From: Setaria digitata | Taxonomy: Eukaryota > Nematoda > Chromadorea > Rhabditida > Setariidae | Assembly: GCA_003640385.1 (NCBI GenBank) | Contig: RCAB01000286.1 | Location: forward strand, 1-64,000 | Length of the DNA: 64,000 nt | Reading direction: 5' to 3' | Shown here: one piece after another, positions 1-14,700 of the stretch | Layout of the letters: every line of letters starts with the position of its first letter | Numbering within the stretch: position 1 is the first letter of the stretch | The notes under the pieces: model-generated | What the model was told of the DNA's origin: nothing | Database searches by the model: none | Seen by the model: only the letters and a program-made list of their open reading frames with translations | Made by a program: the position numbers and the translations under genes

Positions 1-178
1 GTTACTTTGCTTCATACTTATTTGTTGATTCTGCATCATTAATACTAAAGAAGGTGTACACAAAGTCTTGTCGCCAAAATTCAGACGGTCTCTGACAGAA
101 AAAATTCCCGTAGCTCGCACTATCTTTTCCCCTCTGGTCCATCGTCATAAGAAAAAGAAAGCTGTGGAAGTTATCTTC
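1..178 (-). CDS. Possible partial exon at left edge
   Basis: On the minus strand a strong splice acceptor (a long T run ending TTTTCAG, near 179-195) opens a reading frame that stays open to the left edge. It reads AEDNFHSFLFLMTMDQRG and onward. I do not recognise the protein. The evidence is only the acceptor plus an open frame of about 58 codons in AT-rich DNA, so it may be chance. If real, it is an internal or 3' exon of a minus-strand gene continuing left of the window. Confidence 0.2.
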
Positions 179-2789
179 AGCTGAAAAAAAAAACTTTTTG
201 ATGCATCGATTTTTTTCAAAAAAAAAAAGTATTAACAAAGAGATAACAAAATTGTTGAATTTTATGACTTTAATTCGAACGGGAATTATTCACTTCTCTA
301 TGAACACAATGTTTATAACAACAGCTAATGTACCCGAACGTCTGAAATCTTCCCACTCTGCCGCCCAAGTTTCATTTTCGCATTCTCTGTCTTAAGACTG
401 AAACAATTTTACCTTTAGTGTCATCGTGTCGACTAATTTTGAAAAAATATGCCACTCCATTTACCGAACAGTGGCGTATTTTTCCATTTTTAGAGCTAAC
501 AGAAATATTTTAAATCAATAAATTTCAAATTTTTGAAATTAGTAAAGACAAATACCGATATTGCAGATACAAGAATAGGTCTCAAAAGTAACCTTAGAAC
601 TTATCAATATGACAGTGTTTTTAAATAGTGGTTCAGATACTTTCGAATTATTATCAAGTCTTATCAAGATGTTTCAAAACACCAATAACAGCTTTGTTAC
701 ATCATAATTTGAATGACTGAACAAAATGTAAGGCAGCAATCAACAACATCCCGGGACAATAGATGAAAGTTTTAAATTTGAATAAGTCAGATAAGATATT
801 CCAAAAGTTCCAATGCAATTTAAATTCAGCATCGTTCCCGTTCAGAATGATGAAACCTGAAGTATTGATTTTCAAAGGCACACATAAACTGCCATGGGTC
901 ACCGGATTTCTAGGTGATGTAACATAATAATACCGCCATGATGAACGATAGGCCTTCGTGGACCTTATGGTAACCTTTAATATTGCATGGACAAAATTAT
1001 TTACTTCACTTTCACTTGATTCGTATAATACTATCATACCAATAGTAGGATTTTAAATCAACAAAATAGAGAGGCATATTTGCAGCAGCTGACAAATGCT
1101 TAAGAATCAGATTCGGTGAGAAGCTGGAAGCTAATGAAAGGAAATTTAATAATATACAATTAAATAGTGTGTTCGAATCATTTTGGTAACTGCTGGTTTC
1201 TAGATCAGTCTCCGGAAAAATTCACTAAGAGTTGTTGCACTGTCTAGCGCTTGCTCCCAACTAACCCGTTTTTAAGAGGAATTGAAAGAGAAAAATGACT
1301 TTAGAAGGCCATAAATTTACTCATCGGATTCTACTATAGAGTGATCAATTCGAATCAGATTACGAGCCAAATAAACTTATAGGATCTAAGAATTAAAGGA
1401 AAAAATTCTTTTCGTTTTTCTTTTATAACATCGCGCCACTCAAAATCACAATATAATCCAGTAGTTCTTTTCTCATCAGTCCACTTGCAGGTAAATTATT
1501 GGTGGATTTATTACAGAGAACATTTTTGACAAATGAACATGAAACTCAAAGATTTGACAAGGAACTTCATCCAAGAAGGTCACACACACACATATAAAGT
1601 TTGGTGATTTACATGCCAGTCAAGTTAGATTTTCGTTTTATTTTTTAAACCTCATTTTTCTGGCAATAATTCTTAATTCTAAGCTTTCTCTAGCAAAAAA
1701 AAAAAAGAAAAAATGCAAGAATCCCAACAAACTGACATATTTGAATAATGCTTTGATGTCTGTTCATGATTATTTCTGATCAAGCAAGCAAGGAAAAATT
1801 AAATTTTCCACCCTTGTAAGCGTCGTAGCGTATGAAAATATGAAACGACGTTTCATACACTAAGTAATTAGACGATATCGTTTTGTAGAATAATTAAGGT
1901 GGAACTTGAACTTGTTTTTAAAGAATATCAAGAATTTTTAAAAAATTAAATGCAATCTATGAATATTATTTTTTAAAAAAAAGCTATTCCTTTACCCCCT
2001 ACTCGTGAGTTAAACTAAAAAAAGTTAAAGAGAAATAGGCAGATCTAAGAAATCAGCGATCAACTTTTATTTGCAACTCTGTTCGTCTAGGCTTGATACA
2101 AAGGATAAGAACAATATCAAGTATTTAACGAAACAGTCACAAATTTCGCAAAATGTGTCTAAAATATAAAATCTATCACAAAATGTATGAAATCAGTATA
2201 AAAACACTCATTTTTCTAACAAGCGAACTAAAAATGAGATCTGTCGCAACACTGAATAAGAACAAATTCTTAAAATTTAATTTTTATTAAAGGAATAATT
2301 CTTTTTTCCATAAAACATTGAAACAGTAATCTAAGATTGATTCTTCGCCCCAGCACAGGGAAGTTATCTCTCTAGAGGTTCTCTATTTACCTGCATTTTT
2401 CCCTTCTGAAATGAGAAAAATAATAGGATTTCAACAAATATACATATTGCACAGGGAAAAGGAACAGAAATTATGGTCATGTTATCTAGTAGTCAGAATG
2501 ACTGAAAAAATAAACTTTCCTTGACTGCTTAACATTACGGAGTAAACAAAAACAAAAGAAAAAAATAATAGCAACAAACTGGATCAAACTGCGAGAAGAA
2601 AATATGTCATCAATTGAAAAAACATTAGAAAAAAAGACTTCAAGACACAAACTTCAAGACAGACTTTCAAGACAATATTTATGAAAAATATTCCACTCAG
2701 TCCACTAAGATTCTATGCTACTATCCTAACAGAATTCATAATTAATCCTTAAGTGACAATAGTGATATTATCAAGCTTCTACAAGACTT
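179..2789. other. AT-rich stretch without a confident gene
   Basis: No recognisable protein was found. The longest frame is minus-strand 702-1037 (111 codons starting MIVLYESSES). It matches no family I know and has no clear splice partner. Poly-A and poly-T runs are common. The stretch lies downstream of the polymerase gene that ends at 2790 and probably holds its 3' UTR. Confidence 0.5.
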
Positions 2790-5700
2790 CTAAGATAACT
2801 CCCGGATTCGTTCATAGACCAGTCGAAGCATCATATCGCTACGTGTTTTATTGTCAGCTTGTGTATTTAAAGTGGGTTTCACAGCAAGCAGATCACGTAA
2901 CCGATGCAGTGATTCCAGTGTTCCAAATGCTGACACCATAACTCGATCTGGAAGCTTATAAAAGTAATAACAACAGAAGTTCACCAAATCATTTCAATAA
3001 GTTAACAGTCTACTTTAGTTTTAAATACTTGAACTGCCAAGCAGTTCAGACGGATAGTAGGACTAAACCATAACAACATTTATTTTGTTTAAAATTTGCT
3101 TACCAAAATAAATTTTATAACTCGGACAATATATTTTTTACACTTCGACTCCATGTATAAGTGAACTTTAAATGACAAACAATTCTAATATAAAGCCTCG
3201 TTTTTTATATCCAAATTCCTCACTGCATAAGATCTCAAAAACACCTTGACAAATTGGTCCTTAGTAACTACATAATACGCTGGAGCATAAACAAATATAG
3301 ATTATCGTCAAAATTGAGTGACTGGAAGTCAAAACAAGAATTAAAATCAAAGACACACTTTTTTTCTCTGGAATCCTTCGCAAATATAAATGACGCACAC
3401 CCGAATATCGGATCATTTTGTTCCTCAAATCATTGTCATAAAAACTCAAATCTTCGGGCAATTCGATTGTGAAAGGCTCAGTTTCGATAAAAACATTTAA
3501 CTGAAATCACATTGGAAAAATTGTCTTTTAAAAATTTTAATATTTTATGACTCCCTTACAATTATGGGCTCTAATACACTTTAAATCAACCATAAAGAAG
3601 CATCGATCATAAACCAGGTGAGTGCGATGAAATATTGGTGCAAATATTTCATCGCACTCACTCATTATCATATTGCTGGTAAACCGAGATAGCAAAAGCA
3701 AAAGAATTACGAGCAAAATTTACAGATAAACTGTTTGCAGATATTTCTTCAACTTCATACAGCGATAATTCGTCAAAACGACTTGTAAGTACTATTCGAT
3801 AAAAAGTTTTAACAGCTGCCTAAAAGAATATTATCTAGAAACACAGAAATTAGGAAGATTTAACTTTCAAAAAACTTGCATTTCAAAATTCTTTTTGAAA
3901 TATAAAAAGAGTTTCAGGTGAATCAAATCAAATCAAAATAAAACAAACTTTGAATAATAGGAGCGCATATCAAGAATGATAAATGTTAATAAACCTGATG
4001 TAACTCGAACCACTGCCCACGCATTAATATTGATTGATATCCGAGATTTGGTTGCATAAAATTGAAAATTTTCATCGTTTCGAATGATCGTGAACTTAAA
4101 TACTGCAGGAATCGTAGGAAACATTTGCCAATGCCACCAATTAAACTATCTAGGTCGTGAATTTCATCCGAATTCTCTGGAAGGATTTCGTCGGTCTGGA
4201 AAAATTATCATATAGAAGGGAAAAATAAATAAGTTCATAATGTTACTATCTCGCAGCTGGAATAAAACACTATGTTTTGCACGAGGAGAAGAAAGAATGA
4301 ACTAAGAACTGCATTGAAAGCGAAATCTTTAAAAATACTATATTACTTGAACACTGGCAACAGCAGAGACTCAAAGGAGCTTAAAGTATCGCACTCAATA
4401 TTTTTAAATGACCTGTTCAAGGAAAACATCATTCCGAATGCTTTCACCACTTATATATCCTAAACCATACTGAAGCAACAATAAACATAAATGTTCTCGT
4501 TTTAAACGTCCTTCAAATAATCGTTGTTGCTCCCCCCATTTGCATAACACGTAAAATAATTTGTCTAACCCTAAAACGATATAAAATTTCATACAAAATT
4601 CAACCCACAACTGTTTTTTTCGCTACAAGTTCGATCGAGGTTCATGTTTATTATTTTTCATGATAAGAATAATCCTCAATAAAGACTTCATACTAAAGTT
4701 ACAGAAATTTTTTTGAAAGTTGTGACTTAGATGGCTACAATATGGAATTTACTTCATACCTTTATATTTCCTGCAATATCGCTTAATGGCATGTAGTCCA
4801 GAAGCACCTTCAGTTAAGTGTCCTACTGTACGATCAAAATCTTCTTCATTACTGCCAGAAAAACATGTTATGACCTTAAATTATCAATTTAATATATTTA
4901 ATTTATGGTCCATGGAGTAAATGGCATAAAAATGTCCAAATTATAACGTAGAGAAAAAATCCTTTAAAACACTTCATGAACGTTATTAAAAGCACATGAA
5001 CTTAAAAGGAAGTTTTACTTTGTAAGACTGACTAAATTAAAAAATTTTCTTGGAACAAAATATGAAAAATCTAACATTTGATATATGATCACAAAGTGGA
5101 TCGATAGTTAATGTATTTTGTGATTGTAAGACACAGTTATCTTTTTTTATGTCCGCAAGTATATCCCATGCAATCCACGGAAATGACAGCAATCTTTGGT
5201 CTGTTCTTTTCATAGCCTTACCTGAAAAAAAACCTCGATTCCAAAATAACCCTAATAAATCCCTTTAAAATCTAAGAAATCAGTTTTTAAATAAATCACC
5301 GATACTGAAAGAATAAACATTTACGTGAAGTCAAGTTTACTGAAGTACGATCAAAGCTCAGCCTTTTAAAGAACACTGTCAGAAAAATTGTTGACAGAGA
5401 AATAGCACAACGGAAAATGCTGTAAAACTTGCAAAAAAGAAAATTTTTTTAATTTGATTTCTGCAAATTTTTTTCTTTTGATTTTGCTAGATCAATGCTA
5501 TGGCTACATTTTAATCCGATAGCTGAATGGGATTTCGTGTAAAAAGTAAAAAAGACTGAATTACTACTAATATATATATAGAGAACTTCAGGATTATTTA
5601 ACAATTAAATAATCACAACAAAAACTAATCAGTATTGAATATAACTTACGGTAGCAAACGATGTAGTAAGCGGATGCCTTCTTCTTCATCTGAACAGTTG

Positions 5701-8700
5701 GACACTTACAGTATCTCCGTTCATCCACATCTTTGTAATTAAAATCTTCTTCTGGTTCAGTGGATGATATAAAACCACCGAACTCCACGAAGAAGTTACA
5801 GCGAAAGCTAGAAAAAGGAACACAAATGATGAATATGAAACAACTTTCAAAAACAAGCTGCTGATTGAGCCTTCACAGATGGGTTAAAATCTTAATGCGG
5901 TTATGTAGTGTAAAGCATTTTCGCTTTTCAAAATCATTTACCTCATAAATATATTTGTCAATTTCCGTTCAATAATAAAATTGGTATTAAACTGAGACAT
6001 ATCATCTGTATCTCGATCACTGATTCGGTTTCGAATTTTGCTAAAGCAACTAGAAAACAGCTGACCCTCATCTTGAATTCCATAATTATCCATAAGAGCC
6101 TGAAATTTAGAACATATCTGTGGATTAGAGGAAGCTTAAGACGATTTTTAAGGACAAATGAACGGTATGTGATGGATCCAGAAGAAATTATACCTTGACA
6201 TGAGCGGAATAAGCATTCAAATTTAATTTAGCATCGTCCTCATAGCTTTCCCAACCACTGTATTCTAAAAGAGGATCTGGAATTACTTGTGAATACTTTT
6301 CGTGGGCACTGGTTATTGTCAATACATCATGAACTAGTCGGATACGCCTGGAATTTAATCAAGCATAAGGAAGAAAAGAGAATAAATTCGTCCAGTACAT
6401 TACTCAAAAATGGAAATAAACAGAGATGCTGCATAAGATTACTTATCAAATCATTGTTGGAGAATTACTTCTGCAAAAGTAAATGAAAACCCACAGAAAA
6501 TTCCGCCCACCATTCCATCGACTTTTACGATATTTTTGAGGTTAAAGGAAAAAGTCAAGCAAACCTGAATAACTGCCCAACAAGGCGAGTTGAAACATAC
6601 GAAGGTTCATGAGTTTTACACATGAAATCTGGCCAATGCTCTGGACGTTCAGGTGGAACACTTTTTCCATCCGGTCCTACACTCCAATCTCTGATAAGTG
6701 GTTTTGGTGGTCGTCCTGTTTTCGGAAAATCCACGGACTGAGAATGCTTTTCTGCTATATTTATACATACCTAAAAAACTTTATCTTCTTAAATTATATA
6801 AATGAACGGCAGTAAGAATTACCACAATCGCATAATACATATAATTAATATGCTTCAGAATAACTAAATGACAATAAAATTGATGAAGTACAAATCATTA
6901 GCACTAGACATTATACAGGAGAGCATTTTCCAATCTGAAACTCGAAAATATTTTACCAATGTGCTTCAAGATTCTTAAGATATACACTATACATCAATCC
7001 AACAGTTGAATCGTCATTTTTCATTTTTTGTTTTGCAAAAAAAAGAAAAAAATGTTATGTTATGAAGTCTAACATCGCTGGTGACTCCAAAAAGATCAGA
7101 ATTTACGAGAAAAGCATTTGCTATAGCACCAATTGAATCTTGTTTGATGTATTCAACATAAAAACGCCGCATTTCACGTACCTAAACAGACTTAAAAATA
7201 ATGGATAAGACAGTGAAAATTAAAATTCTGAAGTGATTAATCCGAAAGTGTTAACTTATTAAACTAATAAAAAGAAAAGAGCAATTCAGGACGAAATGCT
7301 ACAGCCCATAACAAATTTGGAGCTAAATATGCAGAAAACTATCAAAAACATTATTTATTTTAAGAAAAACTCATCCTGATCGAGTTTTAGGAAGCTGTTC
7401 CTAATTAGTAATACTGCTCTTAATGATTCTGTTAACCAAGCAGTAAAGGTTACGTAAAGGATGAAAAAGGAAAGAAGTATCATTTTCAAAACAAGACACT
7501 TTTTTTATTAAAAACAGAAGAGAGCATGAGTTTCATTACTGAAGACAAAAGAAGGAATAGTACGCAGTTTATAAATTATATATTTAAGCAGGTCTGTAAT
7601 AAATAACATCATTAAAACTAACAACATCATCTTCCTTCAGCACATCAGGCGGTCGAACAAGCTTACTAAAATCCATTGGCTCTTCATTGTGATCAAACAG
7701 CATCTGATCGTCCCATATAACGCTATATTCGTCACCATCCAGATCAGATCCTTGAAAATAAAATCCATAAAGATTAAGATTTAATTTATTAATTGGAAAC
7801 TTTATTGGTCGATCAGTTAGACAGTCATCTAAACACAAAAGGATGAATTTTCCTATCATACAATCCGAAACGTTTGGGAACTTTTAAAAATCTAGAACAA
7901 CAAACCGGCCATCTCATCTGTATGTGGTCGTGGACCGTGTTGAGGGAAAACAACTACGTCAACTAAATGCCGTAATTCGAGTAAATCAAGAGCCTCGAAA
8001 ACTCTTACATCGCCAGCAACTATTGAAGGATTTTTTGTCACCAGCACTGGACCTAAAAGAAAAAGACTTTCTGTTAATCAGTGAGCAATGTCTTCTTAGG
8101 ACAAAATAAATATTCTTTTTAATTTTCCAATTACACTAAAAATCATTATAAAGGATATCTCGACACCCAGTTTATGAACTCATTTGTAACAATAGTAGGA
8201 TGAACAAATGAATTGTGCGAACTTTGGGGTAATCTTGATAGAAGGGAACAAAAGAAAACTGAGTAGAAAAAGTAAATATAACGATACTTTGAAATTCACT
8301 AAAAATCACTAGATTAATGTAGCATTAGTAAGTTTCAGCAAATAGAAGTTAAACATGAGGAAGTGGCTTATCTTTATGAAAGATTGAGTGCCTAATGAAT
8401 CACTATATACATAGATTCTGTCATAAGATTATCAAATACATAAAATATTATAGCGATCTATTGTTTCATCAAACAAAAACCAACCTTTAAGTATTGTTTT
8501 TGCTGCAGCTTTTGACGGTGTCTTTAAGGAAACATTATTGGTAAATTGTACAAATATCTGTCCATATTGAAGCAGTCCAGTTTCATCCAGAATACCAAAC
8601 ATCGTCCGACCAAGATTTGTAGGTATTTGAATCTGTTCCTTAGTTAATTGTTTTTCTGATATAAAGGGCCATTATCAAATTTGATGAGTAGTCACGAAAA

Positions 8701-11700
8701 TTAAAAAAAGCTATAAAACAAATTTTTATCTGCTCTAATCACGAACTACTGATACTGCAGAGGTAAGGAATTAAAAAAACTGATTCCTGAAAGAAATAAC
8801 CTAACAAACTAATTTACTGCAATCGAGTCGAGTTATTTCAAGTAAATAAAAACAGTCCAGATAAGTTATTTAGGAAGAAATACAGAATTTCAAATGGTAA
8901 CATCCGAACATATTAACTCTAATATCAAGAAAATAGTGAATTATTATAGGTTACAAAGTAGAGAGTTACAGCTATCCTTATGTAATTCTTATTTTTAAAA
9001 GTTTGCAAAAAGAATAGAGAACATAGAATTTACGCAGTGTGAATCGAACACTTGCAATTAACAGGCTATGGAAAAATGGTTCCTGCGTAAGCGTAAAACC
9101 ACGTGCTACTGATAAATAGTGAACATTAACCCGTCTTGGAAATTCTGCCAATCTTTCACGGCATCTATAAAGTGAAAGATATTTCATTCGAAAATGAAAA
9201 TTTTGATAAAAAGGCACTACCATAAAAAAAATCGACTAACTTGTTTTCACTCATCAGCGAATCAGAGAGATGCATTAACTGACGATCAAGCAAACCATGT
9301 ATGCGCCGAGTTATGCGACTATGAACATCGAATCCCTGCATGTCACTTACCTAAAATTTTTAAAAAGAAACGCAATAATTCCGATAAAAATAAAAAAAAA
9401 GGCATTTTCAGCTGAATGTAACAATTTCAGTTAGTCTGGCCTGCACAAATGCAACAGACCCAATTTGATCATACATAAATTTTAAAAAGAAGAGGCATTA
9501 ACCTGATCAAGAATATTAATAAGTGGTCTATTTAAACAAACTGGTGTTGGACTGGAATATTTCACAATTTCAATTATTTCCTTCCTTGGCGCGTGGAATT
9601 TGTCCTACAAACAGTAAAACTTTTTTTTCAATAATATTATAAACAGACCAATATCATGATGAAATTTCAGAAAGAAAACAGCAAACATAAGTGGATTTAC
9701 AGGAACTATCTGGAACAAAATATATTTTTCACATTTATTCGGCTTTGAAATTCTACCAAATTAAAATTCAATTAATTTTATTGATTTTCCACAAGAAGTC
9801 GATGAAATATGTGCAACAGAAGGAAAAAAGAAATGAATCAATGAAGGCATACCTGAGATGGTCTAAACAACACATCTAAATCATTCACTTTCTCAGTTTT
9901 TCCATGTTTATCCTCCACACCATTTTTTTCCGCCCAAACTCGACGCTGCCTCAATGCCGGATCAACAGATAAAACACCTTTCAAGCCACGATGTCTGAAC
10001 TTTAACCGAAATATGGAATATCTCATTCAAAATATACAGAATGTCCAATAGAAATTTCAAAAAAAGCTAAAAAAAAAAACCCTGCAAGAAGATCAGAATT
10101 CCCAAAACCACCAAAATTTAATTTTCATCGTTTTCAACCTTGCGTAGTATCCATATTTTTACCGAAACTTTAAATACTTGCCAGCTTTAAAAGGGGTTAG
10201 TTAATAATAAGAAGAGTCAATCCACCGAAACGACAACAGAATCTGATAGAAACCCCGATCTATATAAGCTATAGTGTATCGAATGATTTAGATATTTTGA
10301 TTTCAATAATTTACGGGGGCATAATGACAAATCCAGCTTAATTTAATCGAACTTTTTTATTTTTTCTAATGTCCGCAAGCAAAACTTGGACTTGGATTAG
10401 GCTGGATAAAGATGGATATATTCGTGTATCTACATTTTCTAACTTGAATGCAACCGATTTAATTTAAACCAGTCACAGAAACTAATCCTTACCTGGAAAC
10501 AACTAGGCACACATTTGCCCAGTCCCAAATCTTTGGCAATCTGTTGCGCAAAATCTTCTGATAATTTTCCGACTCCATCTGAGAAAATAAACGGTTCACC
10601 ACAAGAATCTTTACCACCAATCACATCATATGTTTTATTGTATCTTTTACGTTTCAAAATAACGTCACTTTCCTAAGGTAAAAAATGAAACTGAATAGTG
10701 CTGAAAGAATATCGATTGTCACTTGGATATAGAAACAAATTTTATTTGAAGTGGAAAAAGGCAGCTGCTTGTCATTTCAGCTCAAAAAAAAAAAAAGCGA
10801 AAATAAATTGTTCAGAAAACAAAAGAGTGGACCAGAAGGCCAGAGTGTTAATGGTAGACATCATCATAACTTTGGAGTCGGGATGATATGCTATCCATTT
10901 TCCTTTCTTGGAAAAAAAAAAAAAACAATTTATCACTCCTGCCATCAATATTTATCAGCTAATAAATGGATACCTAGCTCTGGTGAATATTAAAATGTTT
11001 TACTTTAGACTGCGTGAAACATTGCCCCATCCTCGACATTAATTTTGGAATGTTAGTACTGTCAAATTTGCCAAGCTTTTCCCGAATTTTTTTCACCTTG
11101 CCATTATCACCATCATTGAAAAAATAGCACCCATTGTCGCGCATCTGAGAGTTTGATGAGGCTAAGTAAACAAAGTGGCAATCTGAAAGCAGCATGATCT
11201 AAAACAATATTATAAAGCAGCTTATAGGAAAAATCACAGATTTTCCAAATTAGATAGGATAAATGGTGAGTCCTTAGACTACAACAGCTCTTGGCATTAT
11301 TAATTAGCTTACTGAACTGAAATAATTGAGTGAAGAAATTTTATGGCAAAGGGAAGAAAGAGAGCAGCCAAGAGATTCTATACTGTGCAGAGACTTCCTC
11401 AAAATATGACTCGTATTCGGAAAAAAATATGAGGCAATTTTATTAAAAATATTCGTCAGTGAATTTATGATACTGCAGCATTCTATGAAAACGATAGTAC
11501 AATTGCACAGCACTACGTCACATAGAGTAGTTTCGGTTATTATTCATTTTCTCGAAGCTGAAAAAATGTGCACAGAAGCATGAGATCTTACTTAGAATCG
11601 TTAATATATTAAATTTATTATAGACTTCTTCATTCTTGTAAAAATACCTCACTTGATATGTAGATTCCATGTAGCAAGCAATTATGAACTGTAGTTTCAA

Positions 11701-14700
11701 TGATGTATGGTCCGGCACTGCTTCGTCTTAGATGCGTACCATCATCATCACGGAATTGAATCCGTAACGCACCATCACCGCTTTCATCAAATTCACGCAG
11801 TACACGATTTCCCATCAGTAATTCCGGAACTACAAGGAGCATTCGAGTTGGTGTAATTACAGCCTGAAAACTATTAACAAGTAATAATCCATGTCAATTA
11901 ATAACATCCTGATTTTAGATATTTCAGAAGGATGACAGCCCAATACAAATGCTGCAAAAATTTATTTGATTACTTTTCCAACATACTTGGATGATTAATT
12001 TTCTATTTTTACTAAAAACCAGAAAAACTAAGGAAAGCTAAGCGAAATTTTCAAACTTTTCGAACACGTTGAAATCCTTCTTCAGCACTTCTTTCATGAA
12101 TCTCAGCAAGTAAGTCCTTCTTTTCAAAAATACTGTTTCGTATACGATCAAATACTGGTATGAATGGCGGTATGTTTTTCATTTCATCCACCATATTAAT
12201 TAAGCGCTCCAACACTTCCAATGTTATCTTTAACAAACCTTTGTAAATAGCAATAGTCAACTAACATTCTATATTAATGAGCTTGTCTCAATTCAAGACT
12301 GTAAAAGAATTCTGAGTAAGTGAAATAAAATTAACTCCCTTGAAATTCTTTAATTTTTAATCGGATAAAGATCCAGAATTTTTTTTGTTCGGCAAGAAAA
12401 AACAAAGATAACTGAAATCAAAGTGAAAAGGTAACTTACGGCTTCGTCTTGTTCATAACTCTCTACTACGTGCATTAGGAAATCATCTCTCGCTTCAATA
12501 GTTTTCTGAAAAAAAAAAATATAAATAAATAAGAAAAACAGAAACTTAGAGCTATTTTCGCCACGACTAGGTGCATATCTACGAGTCGTACCCAGGAAAA
12601 ATTCAATCTTATGCTATGGATTTTACTCCATTTGTAAATATCAGAAGTATATGACATGGAAGAAAAATATGAAACCATGAGAATTTTGCGATGAGAAAAT
12701 TAAGTACGTGCCAGTAACTGATCTTTTACGATGGCACCACGCGACAACAAAGCTGCAATCAAATATTCCAGTCCAAAAGAAAGTGATCTCAACTTCTTCG
12801 ACCAATTACTGTCAACTTTTGGTTCTATAGGTACATATGGTTTATTGTTTTGGAGAATTCCTTCTTCACTAGCACATTTTCGATAATCACAGCCAATTAT
12901 CCGAACTGGTAGAGCTACATAGCTAAAATTATTTAAATAAACATAAAAAAAAAAACTCAATTAAACAAAATAAGTTTTTGTTAATGGAACCTAACAGTCG
13001 ATATCGAGAAGTTGAAATTGGACAGCCATTCAGCAATCAATTCTTGAAATTTTCTAAGTTTCACATAAGTTTCGATATCATCTCACAATCTTAGTGTAAC
13101 ACATAGACTTGCAAACCGGCAGTCAATTAGAACTTCAACTTTAATGAAGTTCTAACAGTAAACATAAAGGGTGAGAAGGTTTTTTATTTACTGGAAAGGA
13201 AAGGTAAATATTATTTACCTGTCTATGGGAAAATAAAAAAACTCCACATTAGCAAACTCAATAGGAAGACCAATACGTGCATGTAGCCTACTCAGTAGCC
13301 TGTACAATCCATCTTCCTGAAAATAAGAGCAGATATCTTAGACAAAAATCAAACCTCATCTATTAAATCCAAAGGAAATGTTTTTGGCAAGTACCAGCAG
13401 TTACGCTGTAGTCGGTAATGAAAGTATAAGGGCACACAAATCAAAAGTGTCCTTACATCCATCATTTTCGTGAACTGCAAACAAAACACAGGACTGTCAT
13501 TAATAGCTGTAATCGCCATGTTGCCATCACTTTTATGATCGTCACTTTCTGGATAATACCTGTAAATAAACTCCTTCACCATTTTATAATCTACTTATCT
13601 AACTTGGTCATCACAACATAAAACAGTGCTCACTTCAAGAGTAACCAAAAATACCATATTTTCATGTATATTTTGACATTACATGTCAGCTCTGTTGAAA
13701 ATTACATAATAAATGTAAAAAAAAGAAGAAAAAAGAAAAATTTCTTTTCCTCAGGATTTAGGCAAAATTCAAATTACCTGAATCGTTCACTTACTAAATC
13801 CATCTTTTGCTCCCGGAAAGTACTCAATTTCTGACGAAATCTACGTATTTCAGGAGGATAATTTAGATGGAAATAGATTCGTGTTACATGAGTTCCTTCA
13901 CATTGAGCTTTTGTGTCGACTAAAATACGACGCAAAGAAGTGTAACGAACCTGCAAATAATTACAATAGTATTAGGTATAATATTATTATAGAATTAATC
14001 ACAGCTCTATTTCTCTCATATTCAATATTTATACATATTTATACATGTCTCATAATTGAGCATATAGTTTAATTATTTATAATTGAAAACAAGAGAAAAT
14101 AAATTTCTTCGGTACGAAACAACATTATCCTGTACAGCGGGTCCTACGCACCAGAAATAACACCATGTAGAATTAACATCTAATTGACTCTCCTCCCCAC
14201 CAATACAGAAATATTTAAGTTTCAAGAACCCAATTAAAATTAAAGTGCACCCCATATTCACGACTGTTTCTAAATCATTAGTTGTCATTTATTTGCTCAA
14301 TGTCAAGCTTAACTTTTTAAACTGAAGAAAAAAATTTAAATTCAATCACCACTTATAGTAGTTTAAATTCGGTTTTTAAGATTCAAATGCCCAAATTTAA
14401 AAACAATACCAGGAAAACAACTCTTAAATATATCATAAAAGGCTTTATCAACATCAGGACAGCTAGTTCTTACTAAAAGGGCACCTTAACAGCATACACT
14501 GATCCCTCAGCAACTTTTTCAATGTTCGCACTTTCTCGAGGTTTGTAACCTGAAATTTAATATTTCGAGAAACACCTTAAATATTTGCTACAAAAGAATT
14601 TTTCCATTTACACATTAAAATTCATGAACTCCTCAGACTTCACTTCGTGAGTTTTATTTCTAGCAGTATTTCAGTACGTCAATTGCGTAAAGTCAAAAAT

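Noticed and set aside
702..1037. Minus-strand frame of 111 codons
   Set aside because: Longest frame in its area, but no recognisable motif, no clear splice partners and AT-rich composition; kept only as a note.
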